From contig NZ_JBHMFD010000012.1 in NCBI RefSeq assembly GCF_042427575.1, positions 1 to 64,000 on the forward strand: 64,000 nt of DNA. The letters run 5' to 3'. A model generated the notes under the pieces. The model worked only from the letters and a program-made list of their open reading frames with translations, ran no database searches and was not told the DNA's origin. The DNA is from Bergeyella porcorum. GTDB lineage: Bacteria; Bacteroidota; Bacteroidia; Flavobacteriales; Weeksellaceae. Each line of letters opens with the position of its first letter. Within the stretch, counting starts at the first letter, position 1. Shown here piece after piece: positions 49,855 to 59,409 of this stretch. Both the position numbers and the translations under genes were made by a program.

Positions 49855-51708
49855 ATGTGTGGAATTGTAGGATATACAGGATTTCAAGACGCTTACAATG
49901 TCGTTATCAATGGGCTCAGAAGGCTAGAATATAGAGGATATGATAGTGCAGGGATTGTATTAGATACTGAGGAGAGAAATTTCAATGTGGCGAAAACGAA
50001 AGGTAAAGTAGATGACCTTGTAGCGATTTCAGAAAATCTGAAAGGAAAAGCCAATGTAGGGATGGGGCATACCAGATGGGCTACGCACGGGGTGCCAAGT
50101 GATACCAACTCTCACCCTCATCTTTCAAATAATGGTAAAGTAGCATTGGTGCATAATGGTATCATTGAAAACTATGATACTCTAAAAACGATGCTTACAA
50201 GCAAAGGATATACTTTTAAATCTGAGACGGATACAGAGGTTTTGGTAAACCTGATCCAATACTTTATGGATACGCAGAGCGATATAGACTTCCCTACTGC
50301 AGTAAGATATGCGTTGAACGAAGTCTATGGAGCGTATGCCATCACTGTAATGCACGATGACTTTCCAGGGCTTTTGGTTGTAGCGAGATTAGGTTCTCCA
50401 TTGGCTATTGGTTTAGGAGAGAAAGAATATTTTATTGCATCAGATGCTTCTCCTTTTGTGGAATTTACCAAGGAGGCGATTTATTTGGAAGAGGGGCATA
50501 TGGCAACCATTTCTTTAGAGAATGGGGTAGATATCAGAACCATTGTAGATAATTCCCAAGTGGTGCCAGCTGTTCAAGAGTTGAAGCTTAGCCTTGAACA
50601 AATAGAAAAAGGTGGCTATGAGCACTTTATGTTGAAAGAAATTTTTGAACAACCAAAATCTATCCACGATACAATGAGAGGGCGTCTTTTAGTAGATGAA
50701 GGAATCATTAAAATGGCAGGAATTTGGGACCACTTGGAGAAATTTACCAATGCTAAACGAATCATCATCATTGCTTGTGGAACCTCTTGGCACGCAGGTC
50801 TTATAGGGGAATACCTTATCGAAGAGTTTGCTAGAATCCCTGTAGAGGTAGAGTACGCTTCAGAATTCCGATACAGAAATCCTATCATTAATAAAGGCGA
50901 TGTGGTGATTGCAATTTCTCAATCTGGAGAAACTGCTGATACTATGGCAGCCTTGAAATTAGCCAAAGAAAGAGGGGCATTCATCTACGGAATTTGTAAT
51001 GTAGTAGATTCTTCTATTGCAAGAATTACAGATGCAGGGTCTTATACTCACGCAGGGCCAGAGATAGGGGTAGCTTCTACCAAGGCATTTACCGCTCAGC
51101 TTACGATTCTTACGCTTATTGCTCTGAAATTAGGTAAGCATAATGGCAACTTGAGCAATCAAGAATTTATGAAATTGATTACGGAGTTGGAATTGATACC
51201 AAATAAAATTCAAGAAGTATTAGATGAAACCCACGATAAAGTAAAAGAAATTTCTAAAAATTATGTAGATGCTACCAACTTCTTGTATTTAGGAAGAGGG
51301 TACAATTACCCATCTGCGTTAGAAGGCGCTTTGAAGTTAAAGGAAATTTCTTATATCCACGCAGAAGGTTATCCAGCAGCAGAGATGAAGCACGGGCCTA
51401 TCGCCTTGATTGATGAGAATATGCCTATTGTAATTATCGCACCACAAAAAGGTCATTATGATAAGGTAGTGAGCAATGTACAAGAAATTAAAGCTAGAAA
51501 AGGACAGGTGATTGCCGTGGTGAATAAAGGCGATGAGCAGGTAGCGTCTATGGCAGATCACGTGATTGAAATTCCAGATACATCAGAATGTTTCTCTCCG
51601 TTGGTGGCTGCTATTCCGTTGCAATTGTTGTCTTATTATATTGCGGTGTATAGAGGTGCCAATGTAGACCAACCAAGAAATTTGGCAAAATCTGTAACTG
51701 TAGAATAA
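49855..51708 (+). CDS. glmS: Glutamine-fructose-6-phosphate aminotransferase (isomerizing)
   Basis: First enzyme of UDP-GlcNAc synthesis. The 617-residue protein begins with Cys2 (MCGIVGYTG), the glutaminase nucleophile after Met removal, followed by LEYRGYDSAG and GHTRWATHGVP. Two SIS domains follow (ACGTSWHAGLIGEYL and LGRGYNYPSALEGALK), and it ends LAKSVTVE. There is no sign of a glmS ribozyme in the 28-base gap upstream, as expected outside Firmicutes. Confidence 0.97.
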   Translation: MCGIVGYTGFQDAYNVVINGLRRLEYRGYDSAGIVLDTEERNFNVAKTKGKVDDLVAISENLKGKANVGMGHTRWATHGVPSDTNSHPHLSNNGKVALVHNGIIENYDTLKTMLTSKGYTFKSETDTEVLVNLIQYFMDTQSDIDFPTAVRYALNEVYGAYAITVMHDDFPGLLVVARLGSPLAIGLGEKEYFIASDASPFVEFTKEAIYLEEGHMATISLENGVDIRTIVDNSQVVPAVQELKLSLEQIEKGGYEHFMLKEIFEQPKSIHDTMRGRLLVDEGIIKMAGIWDHLEKFTNAKRIIIIACGTSWHAGLIGEYLIEEFARIPVEVEYASEFRYRNPIINKGDVVIAISQSGETADTMAALKLAKERGAFIYGICNVVDSSIARITDAGSYTHAGPEIGVASTKAFTAQLTILTLIALKLGKHNGNLSNQEFMKLITELELIPNKIQEVLDETHDKVKEISKNYVDATNFLYLGRGYNYPSALEGALKLKEISYIHAEGYPAAEMKHGPIALIDENMPIVIIAPQKGHYDKVVSNVQEIKARKGQVIAVVNKGDEQVASMADHVIEIPDTSECFSPLVAAIPLQLLSYYIAVYRGANVDQPRNLAKSVTVE

Positions 51709-51816
51709 TTTTTTATCGCAGAGTAAAATAATATCAAAGTTTTTGCGTTTGCAAGATAAATTGATTTTATTTTTAAATTAAATAATATATTTACCGCTTA
51801 ATTTTTTAGTACTATA

Positions 51817-53229
51817 ATGAGAAAGATTTTTCTTTTACTATTATCAGCATCGGTTGTAATCTCTTGTTCTCGAGGAGGTTCAAAATCTGCAGGGAAACCT
51901 GGCTCCAAAGGAGAATTGATACCAAAGGGGAAAGCATCATCCTTCGTAGCAGAGCGTCCTTATGGGATGGTTGCCATTCCAGGAGGTTCTTTCGTAATGG
52001 GGTTGGCAGATCAGGATATGACCAATATGCCGGAAAAAGCACCCCTTAAAACCGTTACCGTTTCTTCATTCTTTATGGATGAAACAGAGGTAACCAATGC
52101 TCAGTACCGTGAGTTTATCAACTATGTAAGAGATTCTATTGCCAGAACCCTATTGGCAGAAGCCGCAGGTGATGCTGGTGGTACGGGGAATGGTACAGGT
52201 ATTGCAGATTATGCGTATCTTGCTAAAAAGGCAGATAATGCAACCCCTTATCAAGAATATCTTGAATCTCAGGGAGGTAGAGATGGTTATGATGATTCTA
52301 AAAGATTGGATTGGAGCGTGCCATTACATTGGAATACTTCCGATTATCCAGATGTGCAATACGCAGAAATTTTAGAATCTATGTATTTACCAAAAGCTGA
52401 AAGAATTAACAATGAGAGAATTATAGACTCTCGTAAGTTGAAATATGCTTACCAGTGGGAGGATATAGAATCTGCGGTAAAAGATAAAAGCCGAGGTGAA
52501 AAATATCTTAAAAAAGAAAGTATTGCCATTTATCCCGATACTACTGTTTGGGTAAAAGATTTTAACTATGCTTATAACGAGCCTCTTTATGATGGTTATT
52601 TTTGGCATTCTGCCTATAAAAACTATCCAGTAGTGGGGGTAACTTGGGACCAAGCGAGAGCATATTGTAACTTTAAAACCAAGTTAAAATCTGATTATAA
52701 CGAAAGTTTGAAGAAAAGAAAACAAAAACCAATGGCATTCCGTCTGCCTACAGAAGCTGAGTGGGAATATGCAGCACGAGGAGGAAGACAAAATGCAACC
52801 TATCCTTGGGGAGGTCCTTATTTGATGGATGATAGAGGATGTTATCTGGCAAACTTTAAACCTAAGAGAGGTAACTACATTGAGGATGAAAAGAAAGGAA
52901 CTTACACCTATACCGCTCCTGTGAAGAAATTTCCTAAAAATGATTATGGATTGTATGATATGGCAGGTAATGTAGCAGAGTGGACAGAATCACCTTACAA
53001 CAATGCTACTTATCAGTTCTCTTCTACATTAAATCCTAATTTATCCAATCAAGCGTACAGAGAAGTTAGAAAAACCGTACGTGGTGGCTCTTGGAAAGAT
53101 GTAGGCTACCTATTGATGACAGGAGCTAGAGATTGGGAAAGAAAAGATTCTGCAAGAAGTTATATTGGCTTCAGAACGGTACAAGATATCCCAGAAGGTT
53201 CAGCAAAATATAAGAGAAAAACAAAATAA
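51817..53229 (+). CDS. gldK: Gliding motility/type IX secretion lipoprotein GldK
   Basis: Outer membrane lipoprotein that with GldN forms the periplasmic ring of the type IX secretion system. The 470-residue protein has lipobox Cys17 (VVISCSRG), an FGE-sulfatase fold (MVAIPGGSFVMG, MDETEVTNAQYREF, FRLPTEAEWEYAARGG, YDMAGNVAEWTESPY, VRGGSWKD) and an inserted region. FGE enzyme cysteines are not conserved, as expected for GldK. First gene of the gldKLMN run. Confidence 0.96.
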   Translation: MRKIFLLLLSASVVISCSRGGSKSAGKPGSKGELIPKGKASSFVAERPYGMVAIPGGSFVMGLADQDMTNMPEKAPLKTVTVSSFFMDETEVTNAQYREFINYVRDSIARTLLAEAAGDAGGTGNGTGIADYAYLAKKADNATPYQEYLESQGGRDGYDDSKRLDWSVPLHWNTSDYPDVQYAEILESMYLPKAERINNERIIDSRKLKYAYQWEDIESAVKDKSRGEKYLKKESIAIYPDTTVWVKDFNYAYNEPLYDGYFWHSAYKNYPVVGVTWDQARAYCNFKTKLKSDYNESLKKRKQKPMAFRLPTEAEWEYAARGGRQNATYPWGGPYLMDDRGCYLANFKPKRGNYIEDEKKGTYTYTAPVKKFPKNDYGLYDMAGNVAEWTESPYNNATYQFSSTLNPNLSNQAYREVRKTVRGGSWKDVGYLLMTGARDWERKDSARSYIGFRTVQDIPEGSAKYKRKTK

Positions 53230-53268
53230 AAACACAAATTATACATTTTAATCTAAAAAGAAAATATT

Positions 53269-53949
53269 ATGTTCAAGTCAAAAGACGCCATTTATAATTT
53301 TATATATTCCATAGGAGCGGCAGTTGTAATCATAGGAGCTTTATTCAAATTAACTCACTGGAGTTTTGGCCCTATTACAGGTAATCTGATGTTGGCAGTA
53401 GGACTTATCACAGAGGCTTTGATTTTCTGTGTATTTGCCTTCGATCCACCAAAATCTGAAGTTAATTACGCTTGGGAAAATGTATATCCAGAGTTATTGG
53501 ATGTGGATGCAGAGCCAAAACAAAGAAAATCTGTTGCAAAAGTGGTAGAAACTACCGATTTAGAAGTTTCTCTTTCTCAGAAATTGGATAAAATGTTAGC
53601 AGATGCCAAGTTAGATGCTAGCCTTTTTGAAAGATTGAGAGAGGGAATGGATAAGTTTTCTAACTCCGTAGAAAGCATTAATTCCGCTACTGATGTTTCC
53701 GTTGCGACTCAGAAATACAATGATCAGTTGACATTAGCAGCCAGCCACCTTGAAAGTATGAATGCCTTGTACGCTCTTCAGTTGGCACACGGTAAGCAAC
53801 AGTCAGAATACCATCAGAAATATGTAGAAGATTTACAAAAATCTGCAGAGCAATCAGAAAAATTCAATCAAGAATTGAATGGATTAACGGCTAATCTTAA
53901 TAATCTAAACAGAGTATATGGCGGTATGCTTAATGCAATGAAGTCTTAA
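53269..53949 (+). CDS. gldL: Type IX secretion motor protein GldL
   Basis: Inner membrane part of the proton-driven motor. The 226-residue protein has two transmembrane helices in the first 60 residues; the charged membrane residues reported as important in the F. johnsoniae protein are found at the same places, K27, H30 and E49 (FKLTHWS and GLITEALIF). The rest is cytoplasmic and helical, with a predicted coiled coil. Partner of GldM, 49 bases downstream. Confidence 0.96.
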   Translation: MFKSKDAIYNFIYSIGAAVVIIGALFKLTHWSFGPITGNLMLAVGLITEALIFCVFAFDPPKSEVNYAWENVYPELLDVDAEPKQRKSVAKVVETTDLEVSLSQKLDKMLADAKLDASLFERLREGMDKFSNSVESINSATDVSVATQKYNDQLTLAASHLESMNALYALQLAHGKQQSEYHQKYVEDLQKSAEQSEKFNQELNGLTANLNNLNRVYGGMLNAMKS

Positions 53950-53998
53950 TTTCCAAACCATTAAATTTTAAAGTTAAACGATTTAAATCTAAATTAAA

Positions 53999-55309
53999 AT
54001 GGCACAAGGAAAACAGACACCGCGTCAGAAAATGATCAACCTGATGTATTTGGTCTTTATTGCGATGTTGTCAATGCAAATCGACCAAGAAATCGTAAGA
54101 TCATTCTATGATACCCATATAACGCTGAGTGAGACAAGAAGTCTTACCGATGCAAAGAACAAAGTCTTTGAAGCTAATCTAGCAGAGAAAGCACAAAACT
54201 CACCAGAAGATCGAGAGTCTTACGAAAATTATACAGAGCTAAGACAAGCAGGAGATGATTTGGTGATTGAAATTGAAAATTTGAAAAAGAAGATGATTGA
54301 AATATCTGGTTTTAAATACAGTGAAACCGATTTTGATTATAATCGTCTTAATAATTCAGAACCAGCAACTAATGTATTTTTCCAAGCAGGGGAAGAAAAT
54401 AGACCTTCTGCAGAGGCAAAAGCATTAATGGATAAAATCAACGCCCTTCGTACCCATATCGTAGGAAAATTTGAAGGGAAAGAAAATTTTGAAAATGTTG
54501 TAGCAAGAGCCAAGCAAAACTTAATAACCGAATACGCTAAGAAAAAGAATGGCAAAAATTGGTTGGTACACAAGTTTTACAATCAGCCGATGGTGGCAGC
54601 ATTGTCAAATTTGGAAATTTTGGAAACCGAGGTGAGAAATATTCAGTCGGATGTATTATCGGTTTATCTGCAAGGGAAAAGTGTTATTGCAGACCCTAAT
54701 GCAACCCTCATAACGGAAACACCGAAAGCAAATCCACCTATGATTTCTAATTCAACCCACACAGAAGACCATAAGGAAGACCATACCGCTACAATTACTT
54801 CTGGAACGGTACTTTATCAAGGCTTCCCAAATCCAGTGAATATCGATGGAGCTACAGCTTCTACTAAAATTTTAGCTTCTGGAGCTACAGTTTCTGGTGG
54901 AGGCGGAAAATGGACGGTAACGCCAGGGCCTGTAGATGAAGTAACCCTTACCGTAGGCGGAAAATCTACCAAGTTTATGGTGAAAAAATTACCGCCAGTG
55001 GTGGCAACCGTGAGAGGAAAGAGTGCTGTGGCAATGCCTGCAAGCTCTATCCAGCATCAGACGGTGAGTGTTGATATGCCAGGATTTGTATATCCAGTGA
55101 GCTTTACGGTTACAGGTTTCAAGGTTAAAGTACCAGGTAAGCCTACAGCATTTGTGAATGGTAGCTCATTGAGTGAAGTAGCACATTTGTTTACCAACCT
55201 TAGAGCAGGAGATAAAGTAACCATTATGGATATTGAAGTTACAGCAACGGGAATGGGGAATAGCATCCCTAAAACGCCAAGTAATGTTACCATTAATGTG
55301 ACCAATTAA
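53999..55309 (+). CDS. gldM: Type IX secretion motor protein GldM, shortened
   Basis: Motor protein with one inner membrane helix (GKQTPRQKMINLMYLVFIAM) and a periplasmic rod reaching the GldKN ring. At 436 residues it is shorter than the 513 of F. johnsoniae. The helical first domain (to about residue 222) and the last two beta domains are recognisable (LYQGFPNPVNIDG starting near 276 and the closing VTGFKVKVPGKP part). The second domain expected between them seems to be missing; a linker of about 50 residues containing a His/Asp/Glu-rich stretch (STHTEDHKEDHTATI) takes its place. Reading frame is intact, so this is not a decayed gene. Confidence 0.92.
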   Translation: MAQGKQTPRQKMINLMYLVFIAMLSMQIDQEIVRSFYDTHITLSETRSLTDAKNKVFEANLAEKAQNSPEDRESYENYTELRQAGDDLVIEIENLKKKMIEISGFKYSETDFDYNRLNNSEPATNVFFQAGEENRPSAEAKALMDKINALRTHIVGKFEGKENFENVVARAKQNLITEYAKKKNGKNWLVHKFYNQPMVAALSNLEILETEVRNIQSDVLSVYLQGKSVIADPNATLITETPKANPPMISNSTHTEDHKEDHTATITSGTVLYQGFPNPVNIDGATASTKILASGATVSGGGGKWTVTPGPVDEVTLTVGGKSTKFMVKKLPPVVATVRGKSAVAMPASSIQHQTVSVDMPGFVYPVSFTVTGFKVKVPGKPTAFVNGSSLSEVAHLFTNLRAGDKVTIMDIEVTATGMGNSIPKTPSNVTINVTN

Positions 55310-55341
55310 GAGTTCAAAACAATCAATTAATTTGTTAATCG

Positions 55342-56274
55342 ATGAAAAAACTAATTTTTAGTATATTTTTAACAGCAGTAGGGTTTGCTCAAGCACAGAC
55401 AATTCTCAATGCCAAGTCGCCTGAGGAGTTTCGCCAGCTAAGAGAGGAAAATCAAATCAAAGTAGGAGATAGCATTGTCTCCAAAGAAATTACCCCTCTG
55501 CCATACGGCTATATTGATGAAAAGGATATTTTGAAAAGCATCGTAGTTTGGGAAATCATTGATATGAATGATAAGCTCAATCAGCCATTTTATCACAACT
55601 CAGACGGGTTGGTTTCTCAGAATAAATCCTTGTATCAAATCCTGATTGATGGTATTCGCTCTGGAAAAATAGCAGAGGTGTATGATGATGAGCTGTTTAC
55701 AAACAGACTAGAAATGGAGGAAATCCAGAAAAGAACCAGCAAACTGGTGGTTTCTGATGAATTGATTGATAAAATCAACTCGGGGGCTACCGTAACAGAA
55801 GCAGATAAAAAAGCAGGTACCGATGTCTATGAAACCAAATCGGAAGATGTGAAACTCCTTAAAATAAAAGGAATGTGGTACATAGATAAGAGAGACGCTC
55901 AGATGAAATACCGCTTGATAGGCATTGCAGCAATGGGGAAAGACCCTCAGACAATGGGCGTGATAGGCGGTGATGGAGAATTGGTGGACTCTGGGGATGA
56001 TTATATAGACCTTTTCTGGGTGTATTATCCTAATGCCCGCCCGCTTCTAGCCAATGCTGTGGTGTTTAACAATCAAAACCTTTCATCGGATATTACCTAT
56101 GATGATATCCTGAACGCAAGAAGATTTTCATCGATTATTTACAAATCGGATAGCGGTTTAGGTAATGGAGTTATTAAAGATTATATCCCTAATAACGCCG
56201 ATGAACAGCTGGAAGAAAGCGAAAGGCTAAAAGCCCAGATTCTACAGATGGAAAACGATATGTGGAATTATTAA
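55342..56274 (+). CDS. gldN: Type IX secretion protein GldN
   Basis: Periplasmic partner of GldK in the outer membrane ring complex. The 310-residue protein has a signal peptide (MKKLIFSIFLTAVGFAQAQ) and the GldN pattern: VVWEIIDMNDKLNQPFYH, KIKGMWYIDKRDAQMKYRLIGIA, FWVYYPNARPLLANAVVFN and the DILNARRFSSIIYK block. Last gene of the run, followed by a clear terminator. Confidence 0.95.
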   Translation: MKKLIFSIFLTAVGFAQAQTILNAKSPEEFRQLREENQIKVGDSIVSKEITPLPYGYIDEKDILKSIVVWEIIDMNDKLNQPFYHNSDGLVSQNKSLYQILIDGIRSGKIAEVYDDELFTNRLEMEEIQKRTSKLVVSDELIDKINSGATVTEADKKAGTDVYETKSEDVKLLKIKGMWYIDKRDAQMKYRLIGIAAMGKDPQTMGVIGGDGELVDSGDDYIDLFWVYYPNARPLLANAVVFNNQNLSSDITYDDILNARRFSSIIYKSDSGLGNGVIKDYIPNNADEQLEESERLKAQILQMENDMWNY

Positions 56275-56279
56275 AATCT

Positions 56280-56309
56280 AAAAACCTGAGTAGAAAAGCT
56301 CAGGTTTTT
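56280..56309 (+). terminator. Terminator of gldKLMN
   Basis: Perfect 11-bp arms AAAAACCTGAG (56280-56290) and CTCAGGTTTTT (56299-56309) with an 8-base loop, six bases after the gldN stop. Confidence 0.9.
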
Positions 56310-56416
56310 GTTTATTCCCTTTACTGAAAGGAGAAAGGGAAAACCTTCTATATCTTCTAACCTTTCAGCTCTCTACCCTTCCAACCCTCAATATTGAACT
56401 TTAAACCTTGAATTTT

Positions 56417-57445
56417 ATGCCAGAATACATCATCGTGGGAGATGGCTATGCCGCTCTGTTTTTTGCCCATCAATTAATCAAGAATAATAGGACATTTCTT
56501 CTCTTTTCCGAGGGGAAGAAAAGTGCTTCGCAGGTTTCCGCAGGGATTATCAATCCCGTAGTTTTAAAGAAATTTACCACTTTCTGGAAAGCCCAAGAAC
56601 AAATAGACGGACTGAAAAAAACGCTTGCAGAGATAGAGCAATATACAGGGAAAAATTATTGGATAGAAGCCAACATCCATAGAATATTCCACGATGAGAA
56701 AGAACGAGAACTATGGCTGAAAAAATCCCAAACGGTGGAGCTGAACCCTTTCCTTGCTCAGCGATTTGAAACACTATCGGGGGTAGAAAATCTCCATCAG
56801 ACGGGAAGCGTGATGCAATCGGCAAGGCTCAATGTGGCAGACTTTTTTAGCGATATGATGCACTACTTAGAGCAAAAAGGGCATCTGGTCTTGGAGAAAT
56901 TTGACTACGCGTTGCTGAATCCTTCGGAGCAGAAGTACCGGGATATTCGGTATAAGCATATTGTTTTTGCGGAAGGAATGGGCGTAAAGGCTAATCCTTT
57001 CTTCTCGGAAATTCCTGTTAATCCCAACAAAGGGCACCATCTAAAAGTAAAATTATCTTCACCGATAGACCATTCTTTCACGGTAAAGAAGAAGCATTTT
57101 CTCTTCCCAATGGATGCCGATACTTACTACTATGGCGGCACCTATGATAGAGAGCAGTACCATAATGAGGTGGACGAGTCTGCCAAGGCTCAGCTCATAG
57201 GAGGCTTATCCGAGATTTATAAGGCGAGCTATGAGGTGGAGGCGGTTCACTTTGGCTTTCGCCCTACGGTGAAAGATAGACGCCCACTGATGGGAGCTCA
57301 TCCTGAGTTTGATAACCTCTATGTTTTCAACGGACTGGGGGCAAGGGGCGTCCTTAATGGCTCATACTTTTCCGAGGTCTTATACCAGCATATCTCCCAA
57401 GGGATAGCATTGCCCAACGAGGTAAGGTGGAATCGGTTTTCCTAA
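56417..57445 (+). CDS. FAD-dependent oxidoreductase (DAO family)
   Basis: A 342-residue flavoprotein of the D-amino acid oxidase-like group. The FAD-binding loop is EYIIVGDGYAALFFAHQL at the N-terminus, with SQVSAGIINPVV, VFAEGMGVKANPFF and the C-terminal HFGFRPTVKDRRPLMGAHP with FNGLGARGVLNG. The substrate is unknown. The ATG at 56417 is used; a TTG three codons earlier is less likely. It converges with the antiporter gene across the tandem array. Confidence 0.85.
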   Translation: MPEYIIVGDGYAALFFAHQLIKNNRTFLLFSEGKKSASQVSAGIINPVVLKKFTTFWKAQEQIDGLKKTLAEIEQYTGKNYWIEANIHRIFHDEKERELWLKKSQTVELNPFLAQRFETLSGVENLHQTGSVMQSARLNVADFFSDMMHYLEQKGHLVLEKFDYALLNPSEQKYRDIRYKHIVFAEGMGVKANPFFSEIPVNPNKGHHLKVKLSSPIDHSFTVKKKHFLFPMDADTYYYGGTYDREQYHNEVDESAKAQLIGGLSEIYKASYEVEAVHFGFRPTVKDRRPLMGAHPEFDNLYVFNGLGARGVLNGSYFSEVLYQHISQGIALPNEVRWNRFS

Positions 57446-57567
57446 TATCTTATATGAATGATTAAAGGAAAATTTCATTCAGCCTTTACTGCTATTGTGT
57501 TCAGATTCGTTTCAATTTTTATCGGTTAGTATCGGAGAAATTCTTAGGTTTTGTTCCAAAAAAAAAT

Positions 57568-57942
57568 CCATCGGTGTGGAAAAAAATCTCCGTCGGTGTA
57601 GAAAATAATTTCCATCGGTGTGGAAGAAAATTTCCATCGGTGTAGAAAAAAAAATCCGTCGGTGTAGAAGAAAATTTCCGTCGGTGTAGAAAATAATTTC
57701 CATCGGTGTGGAAGAAAATTTCCGTAGGTGTGGAAAATAATTTCCGTCGGTGTGGAAGAAAATCTCCGTCGGTGTAGAAAATAATTTCCATCGGTGTGGA
57801 AGAAAATTTCCGTCGGTGTGGAAGAAAATCTCCGTAGGTGTGGAAAATAATTTCCATCGGTGTGGAAGAAAATTTCCATCGGTGTGGAAAAAAAATTCCA
57901 TCGGTGCGGGAAAAAAATCTTTGTCGGTGTGGAAAAAAAATT
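57568..57942. repeat. 22-bp tandem array, 17 copies
   Basis: Seventeen consecutive copies of a unit like CCRTCGGTGTRGAARAAAAT plus TT; all are 22 bases except the sixteenth, which is 23. Variation is concentrated at a few positions (CCA/CCG, TGG/TAG, AAG/AAA/AAT). Because 22 is not a multiple of three, all three minus-strand frames are open and read as repeats, but none has the other marks of a gene. It lies between two convergent genes and abuts the antiporter terminator. The gap 57446-57567 before it holds nothing recognisable. Confidence 0.97.
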
Positions 57943-57978
57943 CCCTCCCTATGTAGAAAAATTTTCATAGGGAGGGAA
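57941..57978 (-). terminator. Terminator of the antiporter gene
   Basis: Perfect 13-bp arms TTCCCTCCCTATG (57941-57953) and CATAGGGAGGGAA (57966-57978), loop 12 bases. On the minus strand it is followed by a run of T residues formed by the end of the tandem array. Confidence 0.85.
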
Positions 57979-58031
57979 GTTAGTTTATCCTTCGGAATAG
58001 ATAATCGTAGAAAGGGGTATAAGGTGTATTT

Positions 58032-59306
58032 CTAATGGGTTTCCACATTATCAGGGCTTTCATTGCATAGCACTTTCTTCGCCACTCTGCCTACGGTGAG
58101 CCCTTGTACTAAGATGGAGAATAATACTACGATGTAGGTAATCTCTAGGAGGACATCTTTGGTCTCCCCAGCAGAGTACGGGATAGACATTACTAAGGCA
58201 ATGGATACGCCCCCACGGATGCCGCCCCATACCATAGTAATGAGAGAGCCTCTGGTATAGGTATTCCTTCTAAGAATGGTATTGGCAGGGATAAAGATAG
58301 CCAGTGTACGGGCAATGAGGCAGATAAAGATGGTGGCAACGCCCAGTAGGATTTGCCTCTGTAAGTCGGGAAGCATTAGCAGTTGGAACCCAATAAAGAG
58401 GAAGAGTATGGCATTCATAATCTCGTCTATCAGCTCCCAAAACTTACTTAGATAATCTCTGGTGGTCTCGCTCATTGCTACCTTTTTGCCATAGTTACCA
58501 ATGATAAGCCCCGCAATTACCATTGCCAAAGGGGAAGAGAAGTGAAGAGCCTTGGCAACCAAGAATCCTCCCATAACAATGGCAAGCGTTATCAGTACAG
58601 AGACCTGATAATCATCTATTTTCTTCATTAGATTGGAAGCGGAGAAGCCGAGTAAGGCTCCTAATAGCACCCCACCTCCTGCCTCTAGCAAGAATAATTT
58701 GGATATAGAAGGAACATCTGCTACAAAGGTATGGTCTGTGGCAATCTTCAGTACTACGGCAAACATTACTACGGCAACGCCATCATTGAACAAAGACTCT
58801 CCCGTGATTTTGGTCTCAATCATCTTCGGTACCTTGGCTTCTTTCAAAATACCCAATACCACGATGGGATCGGTAGGGGAAATCAGTGTACCAAATAATA
58901 GGCAATAGATATAAGGAATATGAATGCCCAAGATGGGAGCTGTGAAATATAGTAATCCCGAAATGATAAATGCCGAAAGCACCACACTTACCGAAGCGTA
59001 GGTAAGAATCTGCCAACGGTATTCCCTGAGGTCTGAAATATTAATATGCAATGCTCCTGCAAAGAGAAGAAAATTGAGCATCGCCCCCATCAAAATCTCA
59101 TTGAAATCAAATTCCTTGATGAGTTCAAAAAAATGCAGGGTTGTTTCGGGGAAATACTGGTTGCCCACCAAACGGATTCCAATAGAAACTACGATGGCAA
59201 TAATCATTATCCCAATAGTACCAGGCAGTTTAAGGAAACGAACATTCCAATACGCGAACAACGATGCCAGTACAATCAGAACCGAGAAAGTGTAATACAA
59301 TTCCAT
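58032..59306 (-). CDS. Na+/H+ antiporter (NhaP/CPA1 type)
   Basis: A 424-residue cation:proton antiporter with about 12 membrane helices. The core motifs are visible: GTLISPTDPIVVLGILKE near residue 146 with the paired acidic region, SLFNDGVAVVMF, and the arginine-containing WGGIRGGVSIALVMSIP near residue 360. Exchange of Na+ or K+ for protons cannot be distinguished. No C-terminal regulatory domain. A minus-strand -7 element TATTTTTG lies at 59325-59332. Confidence 0.92.
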   Translation of the reverse strand: MELYYTFSVLIVLASLFAYWNVRFLKLPGTIGIMIIAIVVSIGIRLVGNQYFPETTLHFFELIKEFDFNEILMGAMLNFLLFAGALHINISDLREYRWQILTYASVSVVLSAFIISGLLYFTAPILGIHIPYIYCLLFGTLISPTDPIVVLGILKEAKVPKMIETKITGESLFNDGVAVVMFAVVLKIATDHTFVADVPSISKLFLLEAGGGVLLGALLGFSASNLMKKIDDYQVSVLITLAIVMGGFLVAKALHFSSPLAMVIAGLIIGNYGKKVAMSETTRDYLSKFWELIDEIMNAILFLFIGFQLLMLPDLQRQILLGVATIFICLIARTLAIFIPANTILRRNTYTRGSLITMVWGGIRGGVSIALVMSIPYSAGETKDVLLEITYIVVLFSILVQGLTVGRVAKKVLCNESPDNVETH

Positions 59307-59385
59307 TAATAAAAGAGATTTTTACAAAAATAAGAAATCAAAACTTACCATAAAAGCCAGAAGAGTGGCAAATGGGATAAAATGC

Positions 59386-59393
59386 TATCTTTG
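59386..59393 (+). promoter_or_regulatory. -7 promoter element of the Crp/Fnr regulator
   Basis: TATCTTTG, a perfect TAnnTTTG match, 16 bases before the ATG at 59410. The element excludes the longer upstream start at 59365. Confidence 0.6.
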
Positions 59394-59409
59394 TAGTAAA
59401 TCTTACACA

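Noticed and set aside
57568..57942. Possible CRISPR array.
   Set aside because: Units are continuous, with no unique spacers between repeats, and no cas genes are near.
57512..57968. Three overlapping minus-strand frames of 111-149 codons encoding repeated FHTDGNFLPHRW-type sequence, and smaller plus-strand frames.
   Set aside because: They arise from the 22-bp non-coding tandem array, which has no stop codons in several frames; none has a promoter, a ribosome site or a non-repeat part.
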